From positions 1 through 6,599 of the forward strand of contig JAJZDO010000005.1 in assembly GCA_021805955.1 (NCBI GenBank): DNA of 6,599 nucleotides, in the 5' to 3' direction. A model generated the notes under the pieces. The model was given only the letters and a program-made list of their open reading frames with translations. It was not told where the DNA came from and did not search any database. Position 1 is the stretch's first letter. Each line of letters begins with the position of its first letter. Position numbers and translations under genes: made by a program. Shown in pieces: positions 1 through 5,318 of the stretch. The DNA is from Acidobacteriota bacterium. Lineage in GTDB: Bacteria > Acidobacteriota > Terriglobia > Terriglobales > Acidobacteriaceae.

Positions 1-280
1 TGACCAACGCTTCACTGCGGAATTTCGCAATCTGATGGAATATGAGGTTGAGTTCGCACAAAAGCTATTTGCGCAGGGTTTGCCCCTGCTCGGTCGGGTC
101 GACAGGGAACTCGCCGTCGATCTGCAATTGTTCAGCAGCGGAGGCCAGGAGATTTTGCGTGCCATCGCAAGCCAGAACTACAACGTGCTGCGCTCTCGAC
201 CAGTCATCTCGAAGCCGCGCAAGGCTGCATTGTTGTTGCGCGCGTTCGCAGCAAAACTCACCGCGAGGCAGGCTGCGTGA
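1..280 (+). CDS. hpnC: Hydroxysqualene synthase HpnC, C-terminal fragment
   Basis: This is the last 92 residues of a squalene/phytoene synthase-family protein; its 5' end lies outside the window and the reading frame begins at base 2. HpnC converts presqualene diphosphate to hydroxysqualene in the three-enzyme bacterial squalene route (established for the family). The visible part matches the HpnC C-terminus: a helix around 'EYEVEFAQKLFAQGLPLL', then 'DLQLFSSGGQEIL' and the closing 'SRPVISKPRKAALLLRA' stretch, which in this family ends the last helical hairpin. The Asp-rich catalytic motifs lie upstream of the window and cannot be checked. Its TGA stop overlaps the GTG start of hpnD by four bases, so the two are almost certainly co-transcribed and translationally coupled. 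HpnC and HpnD are paralogues; assignment to HpnC rests on the tail sequence and on the gene order C-D-E. Confidence 0.85.
   Translation, partial: DQRFTAEFRNLMEYEVEFAQKLFAQGLPLLGRVDRELAVDLQLFSSGGQEILRAIASQNYNVLRSRPVISKPRKAALLLRAFAAKLTARQAA
265..268 (+). promoter_or_regulatory. Ribosome binding site of hpnD
   Basis: GAGG inside the last codons of hpnC, eight bases before the GTG at 277. It supports the GTG that overlaps the hpnC stop (GTGA) as the true hpnD start. No nearby in-frame ATG competes with it. Confidence 0.6.
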
Positions 281-1224
281 GTTCTTTCGTTGAACAAGCG
301 TATGCAGCCTGCGAGGTAATCGCACGCCACGAAGCAAAAAACTTTTACTATGCTTTTCGCGCGTTGCCGAAGACGAAGCGCGCTGCCATGTGCGCCGTCT
401 ATGCCTTTATGCGCCATGCGGACGACCTGGCGGATGACGAGCGATTGCCCGGCGAAGAGAGACTCCAAGCCATGCAGCGGTGGCTGGAGGAATGGCATCG
501 TGCAGCCGCTGGCGAAGCCACAGACAATCCTGTTTTTGTAGCCTTGCGCGATACGCAACAACGCTTCGGTGTTTCCACCGAGCTGCTCGATCAACTGGTG
601 CATGGAACGATGATGGATTTGACTGCGCTGCCGGAATATGGCGGCCAGTCTGCCGCGGGGTCATCCGCGGCCAGCCATCTTGTAACCTATCGAACCTTCG
701 ACGATCTGTATCGATACTGCTATTTCGTTGCCTCGGTTGTGGGCCTGGTCTGCATTCGCATCTTCGGCTATAACGATCCTCGCGCGGAGCAGTTGGCGGA
801 GCAAACGGGAATTGCATTTCAGTTGACGAATATTTTGCGCGATGTGCGCGAAGATGCAGAGCGCGGGAGGATATATCTCCCGCTCGACGATCTCGAACGC
901 CATCACGTTACCGTGGAGGAACTATCTTCGATTCGCGGAAATCGACCTCTGACGCAAGATGAACGCGCATTGATGGAACTGGAAGCGTTGCGCGCACGCC
1001 AGTATTACACGGCTGCGGAAAGCCTGTTGCCGCTCATTTCCGCGGACAGCCGCGCAGCACTGTGGGTGCTGGTCACAATTTATAGTCGTTTGTTGCAGCG
1101 CATCGAGAGCCAACAGTACCAGGTGTTTTCGTCGAAAGTGAAAGTGCCGACGATGGAGAAGGTCTGGATTCTATTGCGCGGATTGTGGATGGCGTTTCGC
1201 TTGCGCAGCACCCAAGCAAGGTAG
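277..1224 (+). CDS. hpnD: Presqualene diphosphate synthase HpnD
   Basis: A 315-residue trans-isoprenyl diphosphate synthase of the squalene/phytoene synthase family. HpnD condenses two farnesyl diphosphates head to head into presqualene diphosphate, the first step of squalene formation for hopanoids (established for the family). Both Mg-diphosphate-binding Asp-rich motifs are intact: DDLADD at residues 49-54, and DVRED at 189-193 followed by 'AERGRIYLP', the usual signature. The FYYAF segment (23-27) and the 'YCYFVASVVGLVCIRIFGY' helix (147-165) are also typical. The protein is soluble or peripheral, with no signal peptide. About 19 residues (roughly 117-136, Gly/Ala/Ser-rich) separate 'MMDLT' from 'YRTFDDLYRYCY', where I recall many HpnD proteins having only a short link. 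It starts at GTG overlapping hpnC, and hpnE follows after 16 nt, so the three form one operon. An older-style label would be phytoene/squalene synthase, but the context favours HpnD. Confidence 0.93.
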   Translation: MSSFVEQAYAACEVIARHEAKNFYYAFRALPKTKRAAMCAVYAFMRHADDLADDERLPGEERLQAMQRWLEEWHRAAAGEATDNPVFVALRDTQQRFGVSTELLDQLVHGTMMDLTALPEYGGQSAAGSSAASHLVTYRTFDDLYRYCYFVASVVGLVCIRIFGYNDPRAEQLAEQTGIAFQLTNILRDVREDAERGRIYLPLDDLERHHVTVEELSSIRGNRPLTQDERALMELEALRARQYYTAAESLLPLISADSRAALWVLVTIYSRLLQRIESQQYQVFSSKVKVPTMEKVWILLRGLWMAFRLRSTQAR

Positions 1225-1240
1225 AAGATCGCACATATCT

Positions 1241-2695
1241 GTGATGACTCCTGCCCAATTCGACATGGATGATAGAAGCCAGTCTCAGACGATTCGCGAT
1301 GTCGCTGTGGTCGGTGGCGGTCTTGCGGGCCTGTCGGCTGCATGCGCGCTGGTGGAGTCCGGGTATCGCGTGCATCTTGTCGAGCGGCGACCGTATGTCG
1401 GCGGACGCGCATCTTCCTATGAACATCCAGGCACAGGAGAGGTTGTCGATAACTGCCAGCATGTACTTCTGGGCTGTTGCACCAACCTCATCGCCTTCTA
1501 TCGTCAGCTGGAGGTTGCCGACCGGATTCGCTGGTTCGATCGCATTACTTTTCTAGAACCCGGCGGTCGGCGGAGCCTGCTGCGTCCGGGTTTCTTGCCG
1601 GCGCCGCTGCATACTGCAGTTTCCTTTCTTCGCGCTTCTGCACTGTCGATAGCGGACAAGCTTGCCATCAGCCGCGGAATGCTTGCCTTTCTGCGAGGTG
1701 TGCCCGAAGACGACGGAGAAAATTTCGCTCACTGGCTGGCTCGCCATGGACAAACACAACGCGCCATCGATCATTTCTGGAATCCCGTGCTGGTGAGTGC
1801 TCTGAATGAGGACCTGGATCATCTGTCGGTGCAGTATGCGGGGATGGTATTCCGCACATCGTTTATGCAGTCCGCGCAGGCCGGGTGGATGGGAGTGCCA
1901 ACAATTCCGCTGAGCGAATTGTATGGACACGCACTGGGATTTATCGAATCGCATGGTGGCCAAGCGAGCTTGCGTACCGGCGTTGACGGTTTTGCATATG
2001 ACGAGCAAAATCGCCGTTGGCAAATTCAATATGAAGGTGGAAACATCGAGGCGGACGCTGTGGTGCTGGCGGTCCCGTTTGAGTCCGCGCAGAAACTATT
2101 GCCGCAATTCCCAGCGCGGGATGATGGCGCGAACGAAAAACTCGCCGGGCAACTGGAACACTTTCAGCATTCGCCGATTACGGGCATTCATCTCTGGTTC
2201 GATCGCACTATTACGGAACTGGAACATGCGGTTCTGCTCGACACCACGATCCAATGGATGTACAACAAAACTTTGTTGCAGCCACAGCGACGCGCGGAGG
2301 GTTCAGGAAGCTATCTGGAGCTGGTGGTAAGCGCGTCCAAGTCGCTGGTAGCAAAATCTCGCCAGGAGATACTCGATCTGGCATTGCGGGAGCTGGCAGA
2401 ATTCTTTCCAGTGGTGCGAGAAGCGAAGCTAGTCAAGGCTGCGGTTGTCAAAGAAGTACGGGCGACGTTTTCCGTCACGTCGGGGATCGATGCGTATCGA
2501 CCGGGGCCCACCACTGCGTGGCCGCAACTTTTCTTAGCAGGGGATTGGACTGCTACAGATTGGCCATCGACGATGGAAGGCGCGGTGCGCAGCGGTTACC
2601 TTGCAGCGGAGGCTTTGACGCAAGCAGCGGGAAGCCCGCAGAAATATCTGCATCCCGATTTGCCCGCGCAGGGACTGATGCGGCTGTTCCAGTAG
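1241..2695 (+). CDS. hpnE: Hydroxysqualene dehydroxylase HpnE (FAD-dependent)
   Basis: A 484-residue flavoprotein of the amine oxidase/phytoene desaturase fold. HpnE reductively removes the hydroxyl of hydroxysqualene to give squalene, completing the HpnD-HpnC-HpnE route (known for the family). The N-terminal Rossmann motif VVGGGLAGLSAA spans residues 23-34, with Glu49 in 'LVERRPYVGGRASS' placed to bind the FAD ribose. The C-terminal FAD motif reads LFLAGDWTATDWPSTMEGAVRSG (about 430-452), as in other HpnE proteins. No signal peptide or membrane segment is evident. The start is uncertain: GTG 1241, ATG 1244 and ATG 1265 are all in frame and before the Rossmann strand; a weak AGAAGA at 1223-1228 slightly favours 1241 or 1244. 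The roughly 20 residues ahead of the fold are therefore partly optional. It is the last gene of the visible hpnCDE operon and runs convergently into the DMT pair. Confidence 0.93.
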   Translation: MMTPAQFDMDDRSQSQTIRDVAVVGGGLAGLSAACALVESGYRVHLVERRPYVGGRASSYEHPGTGEVVDNCQHVLLGCCTNLIAFYRQLEVADRIRWFDRITFLEPGGRRSLLRPGFLPAPLHTAVSFLRASALSIADKLAISRGMLAFLRGVPEDDGENFAHWLARHGQTQRAIDHFWNPVLVSALNEDLDHLSVQYAGMVFRTSFMQSAQAGWMGVPTIPLSELYGHALGFIESHGGQASLRTGVDGFAYDEQNRRWQIQYEGGNIEADAVVLAVPFESAQKLLPQFPARDDGANEKLAGQLEHFQHSPITGIHLWFDRTITELEHAVLLDTTIQWMYNKTLLQPQRRAEGSGSYLELVVSASKSLVAKSRQEILDLALRELAEFFPVVREAKLVKAAVVKEVRATFSVTSGIDAYRPGPTTAWPQLFLAGDWTATDWPSTMEGAVRSGYLAAEALTQAAGSPQKYLHPDLPAQGLMRLFQ

Positions 2696-2709
2696 GGAAT
2701 TCGATTCCA

Positions 2710-3099
2710 CTAGCGGCTTAGAAAAAACACACCCGTACACACACATACCGCCGCGATCCAACGGCGACCGTCGACATTTTCTTTCAATATCCATTTCGCT
2801 GCGAATGCGTTCGTGACGAAGGTGAGGGCCGCCGATGCGGGAGCGACCAAGCTGACATCCGCCCAACTGAGCGCGAACAGGAGCGAGAAGAAGCTGAGGG
2901 CCATGCAGAGCACGCCGAAAAAAAACCGCGCATTGCGCAATACGGCCAGGATGGCTCCTTTGAAGCCGGAATGGCTGCGGATTACATCGAAATCTCCGAT
3001 TTGACGCATGGCTCCGGCAATCAGGACATCGCCTGTCGTAGCCAGCAGCACGATCACGCCAATCATCGACCAGACGGAAGCTTCCCCAGAGAGATTCAT
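2710..3099 (-). CDS. Half-size DMT/EamA-type membrane protein, second of pair
   Basis: A 129-residue protein with four predicted membrane helices (about 10-31, 59-77, 82-101 and 113-127), the size of an SMR/EmrE-type or half-EamA transporter. The start is the ATG at 3099, because it overlaps the stop of the upstream partner as ATGA; the open frame runs on to 3252 but that extension is polar, Arg/His-rich and lies over the partner gene. Motifs shared with the partner are GD followed by a G-x-M-[KR]-Q-x-G pattern near helix 1, 'SWAD' between helices 2 and 3 followed by a VxPA segment, and a Glu-containing loop before 'RW' of helix 4. Positive charges cluster in loops 1 and 3 (Arg32, Arg41, Lys47, Arg55, Arg58; Lys102, Lys106, Arg112, Arg113), which by the positive-inside rule suggests both termini outside. 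Substrate unknown. The hpnE stop is 14 nt away, converging. Confidence 0.8.
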   Translation of the reverse strand: MNLSGEASVWSMIGVIVLLATTGDVLIAGAMRQIGDFDVIRSHSGFKGAILAVLRNARFFFGVLCMALSFFSLLFALSWADVSLVAPASAALTFVTNAFAAKWILKENVDGRRWIAAVCVCTGVFFLSR

Positions 3100-3560
3100 G
3101 CCGAGCGCCCATTTTTCTGTGTTGCGGTACGTTCGCCGGTACCGGCAGGAACTGCGACCGCCTCGCGCGGATCCGGATGGGTGTGATTCGTGTAGGAGGG
3201 GCCTTGCGTGACGAAACCGACTCCCAGGGTGATGAGCAAGATGCCGATCCATCGCGCGGGTGAAATGGTTTCCTGCAGCCAGAACTTCGACAGCAGCGCA
3301 ATGATGACGTAGCCAAAGCCAGTGGCGGGGAGAACAAATGTCAGGTCGGCCCAGGAGAGCGCCGTCAAATAGGCGGCAAAAAATAGGATGAGAAAAAGTA
3401 TGCCGCTAAACACCCAGGGATTTTTCAGCGCAACCAGGAGAGTGAGCAGGTGATGCAGCGAGACCGGTCCAACCTGCTTCATTCCGGCGCTCAAGAACGT
3501 GTCGCCCACAGATGCGCAGACCATCACAGCGCCCAGGATCAGATAGCGGCGAAAGGTCAT
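3096..3560 (-). CDS. Half-size DMT/EamA-type membrane protein, first of pair
   Basis: A 154-residue protein with four predicted membrane helices (about 6-26, 48-68, 72-91 and 102-119) and a hydrophilic tail of about 34 residues rich in Pro, Thr, His and charged residues. It belongs to the drug/metabolite transporter superfamily, half-EamA or SMR-like in size, by its pattern 'LSWADLTFVLPATGFGYVIIALLSKFWLQE' (split here: SWAD 69-72, Pro78, Glu97). It is clearly paralogous to the gene that follows, sharing GD (19-20), MKQ-x-G (27-31), SWAD and the Glu/RW motif before helix 4. Such pairs often work as heterodimers (for example ArnE/ArnF, which flip a lipid-linked sugar). A lipid-linked cargo would suit the hopanoid context but is inference only. 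The ATG at 3560 has no good Shine-Dalgarno; GGAGGA lies 30 nt upstream. It follows an intrinsic terminator, so a promoter probably lies between 3561 and 3640. Confidence 0.82.
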   Translation of the reverse strand: MTFRRYLILGAVMVCASVGDTFLSAGMKQVGPVSLHHLLTLLVALKNPWVFSGILFLILFFAAYLTALSWADLTFVLPATGFGYVIIALLSKFWLQETISPARWIGILLITLGVGFVTQGPSYTNHTHPDPREAVAVPAGTGERTATQKNGRSA

Positions 3561-3596
3561 GGTGGATTGCGAGAATGCGATGGCGAAAATTCCTCC

Positions 3597-3611
3597 ACCT
3601 GCGTCGCAGGT
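3597..3611 (-). repeat. Perfect inverted repeat in leader of the DMT pair
   Basis: The 15-base sequence ACCTGCG-N-CGCAGGT (read on the + strand) is a perfect inverted repeat with a one-base centre. As RNA from the - strand it can form a six-pair stem with a three-base loop, ending immediately before GGAGGA (3591-3596). It could be an operator or a leader hairpin affecting ribosome access, or chance; nothing in the sequence decides. Confidence 0.35.
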
Positions 3612-3635
3612 TTGGCTCAGGGTGCTGCGGCTATC

Positions 3636-3672
3636 AAAGAAAACGCGGTCAGCTTTTTCGGGGCTGACCGCG
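3636..3672 (-). terminator. Intrinsic terminator after hpnJ
   Basis: On the - strand, a perfect 10-pair GC-rich stem (arms 3663-3672 and 3644-3653, CGCGGTCAGC pairing with GCTGACCGCG) with a nine-base loop is followed directly by TTTTCTTT (3643-3636). It lies 33 nt beyond the hpnJ stop codon. This is a textbook rho-independent terminator and separates hpnJ from the downstream DMT pair. On the + strand the arm is followed by CGGATAAA, with no T-run, so it acts in one direction only. Confidence 0.88.
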
Positions 3673-3704
3673 CGGATAAAATCGAGTCCGACTGACGGCG
3701 ACCC

Positions 3705-5180
3705 TCAGGCTCCCACTTGTTGCGTTGCCGCCAACGCTGCCTTGTCCCGTTTGCTCTTGGCAACCACGCGGTTGCGTTGCGCGCGCAATTTCAGAAAAGC
3801 CTTGGCTTCGACATATAGGCGAGGTAGATCGCGATTCGCAATTGCCTTGCTGACCACGCGCCACGCCGCCTTGGGACGGAAATAATATTCGTCATAGAAG
3901 CGATGGACCATCTCGAGAACGTATTCCGTGGGCAGGCCGGGGTACTCGACGTGGGCGAGTTGGTGACCTTCTTCATCGACCATGGCGCCGTTGTTGATGA
4001 TGAAACCGTTGCTCTTGGCGAAGTCGTAAAACTCGGTGCCCGGATATGCGTGGGCAATGGAAACCTGAATCGTTTCCACATCGAGGGACTTGGCGAAATT
4101 GATCGTATTGCGGATGGACTCCTTGGTTTCACCCGGCAATCCTAGAATGAAATCGCCATGGATGGTCAGGCCAAGGTCGTGACAATCGCGAGTAAAGTCG
4201 CGCGCGCGTTCCACTGTGGCGCCCTTTTTGATGTTCTTCAGGATCTGCGGATCGCCGGATTCGAAGCCCACGATGAGCAGCCGGCAGCCGGCTTCACGCA
4301 TCGCCTTCAATGTCTCGCGATCCGTGGTGACGCGGGAGGTGCAGGACCAGGTGAGATTCAGCGGCTTGAGCTTCTCGCACAACTCAATGGTGCGTACCTT
4401 TTGAATGTTGAACGTATCGTCGTCGAAGAAGTACTCTTTCACCTGCGGGAAAAGTTCTTTCGCGTGGGCCATTTCCGCGGCAACATCATCGGTCGAACGC
4501 TTCCGCCAGGCATGTCCGCTGAGGGTCTGGGGCCAGAGACAAAATGTGCATTGCGCGGGGCAGCCGCGGGTGGAGTAGAGCGACACATAGGGATGCAGGA
4601 GGAACGGAACGTTATATTTGGTCACGTCCATGTTGCGCGCGTAGATGTCGGTGACCCAGGGCAATGCATCCAGGTCTTCGACCTGCGGGCGATCTGGATT
4701 GTGCACGATCTGGCCATTGTTGCGGTAGCTGATGCCGAGAATCTCATTCAGCGGCTTGCCGTTGGCAAATTCGACGACGGAGAAATCGAATTCGCGGCGG
4801 CAAACAAAGTCGATCACCGGGCACTCGTTCAGGGCGCGGTCCGGCGATGTTGTGACCGGCGGCCCAACAAATGCGATGCGAATCGAGGGATTGGCCGCCT
4901 TGATGGCTTCCGCGAGTTTTTGGTCGCCCTGCCAGCCGGGAGTGCTGGTGAAGAGCACCAGAAACTCGTACTGCTTACAGATCTCAATGGTCTCCGTCGC
5001 GGTGACATGGTGCGGCGGGGCATCGAGCAGGCGCGAACCTTCCAGCATTCCCGCTGGATATGCTAGCCAGACGGGGTACCAGTAGGATTCAATTTCGCGG
5101 GTGGCGGGCCAGCGCGAACTGGCGCCACCATCGAAGTTCTGAAAGGAGGGCGGGTTAAGAAAGATTGTTTTTAGAGGCAT
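3705..5180 (-). CDS. hpnJ: Hopanoid biosynthesis radical SAM protein HpnJ
   Basis: A 491-residue B12-binding/radical SAM protein matching HpnJ throughout. HpnJ is reported to act late in hopanoid decoration, rearranging the glucosamine head group of bacteriohopanetetrol into the cyclitol ether after HpnI and HpnK (family knowledge). Residues 1-170 form the cobalamin-binding-like domain, opening with 'MPLKTIFLNPPSFQNFDGG' as in HpnJ; no canonical DxHxxG is visible, so cobalamin use cannot be inferred from that motif. The radical SAM core carries the [4Fe-4S] ligands Cys207, Cys211 and Cys214 (CxxxCxxC) followed by 'LWPQT', then FFDDDTF (251-257), VGFESGDPQIL (304-314) and HGDFILGLPGE (341-351). 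No membrane segment is visible. The ATG at 5180 is chosen over a GTG at 5213 because AAGG lies eight bases before it and family homology begins there. The TolC-family gene is 138 nt upstream; a terminator follows. Confidence 0.93.
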   Translation of the reverse strand: MPLKTIFLNPPSFQNFDGGASSRWPATREIESYWYPVWLAYPAGMLEGSRLLDAPPHHVTATETIEICKQYEFLVLFTSTPGWQGDQKLAEAIKAANPSIRIAFVGPPVTTSPDRALNECPVIDFVCRREFDFSVVEFANGKPLNEILGISYRNNGQIVHNPDRPQVEDLDALPWVTDIYARNMDVTKYNVPFLLHPYVSLYSTRGCPAQCTFCLWPQTLSGHAWRKRSTDDVAAEMAHAKELFPQVKEYFFDDDTFNIQKVRTIELCEKLKPLNLTWSCTSRVTTDRETLKAMREAGCRLLIVGFESGDPQILKNIKKGATVERARDFTRDCHDLGLTIHGDFILGLPGETKESIRNTINFAKSLDVETIQVSIAHAYPGTEFYDFAKSNGFIINNGAMVDEEGHQLAHVEYPGLPTEYVLEMVHRFYDEYYFRPKAAWRVVSKAIANRDLPRLYVEAKAFLKLRAQRNRVVAKSKRDKAALAATQQVGA

Positions 5181-5188
5181 AGATTCAA

Positions 5189-5192
5189 CCTT
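5189..5192 (-). promoter_or_regulatory. Ribosome binding site of hpnJ
   Basis: AAGG on the - strand, eight bases before the ATG at 5180. It decides the hpnJ start in favour of this ATG over the in-frame GTG at 5213, which would add 11 residues unlike the family N-terminus. Confidence 0.55.
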
Positions 5193-5293
5193 AAGTTTAC
5201 CACTTGAAGGCACTGGAATGTCGTTTCCCGATGGCAGGCAGACAGGGTCCCTCTGGTCGTCTTTCCTATTTGGATGCGATTGGAGGTCAGGAG

Positions 5294-5307
5294 ATTTGCC
5301 GGCAAAT
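5294..5307. repeat. 14-bp perfect palindrome between tolC-like gene and hpnJ
   Basis: ATTTGCC followed by GGCAAAT, a perfect palindrome without a spacer, in the 138-nt gap between the TolC-family stop and hpnJ. With no loop and no T-run it does not look like a terminator. A dimeric regulator's operator for hpnJ is possible, but it sits about 115 nt from the start codon and no convincing -35/-10 pair was found beside it. Confidence 0.35.
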
Positions 5308-5318
5308 ATATTGTGGTT

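Noticed and set aside
178..817. Long - strand open frames opposite hpnC/hpnD (141 and 136 codons).
   Set aside because: They are antisense shadows of hpnD, which has intact catalytic motifs; the translations show no recognisable features.
2696..2718. GGGAATTCGATT-like string followed by CACTAGCGGC, reminiscent of a TA-cloning vector junction.
   Set aside because: The match is short and breaks off quickly, and the DMT coding frame and its stop run naturally into the region. Chance is the better explanation, though mapping reads across 2690-2720 would settle it.
2727..2748. CA-rich stretch that could be read as a microsatellite.
   Set aside because: It is short, interrupted and lies within the codons for the Val/Cys-rich last helix of the second DMT protein.
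3100..3252. Upstream extension of the second DMT gene to an ATG at 3252 (180 aa in total).
   Set aside because: The added 51 residues are polar and basic and overlap the partner gene; the ATGA overlap at 3096-3099 gives a natural start just before helix 1.
2534..3337. A 267-codon open frame on the - strand across the hpnE end and the DMT genes.
   Set aside because: It overlaps three better genes; its product is Arg/Ser/Pro-rich with no domain pattern, while the alternative frame gives clear membrane helices.
4158..5066. A 302-codon open frame on the + strand opposite hpnJ.
   Set aside because: It lies fully antisense to a well-supported HpnJ coding region, its translation resembles no family I know, and high-GC codon bias commonly opens such mirror frames.
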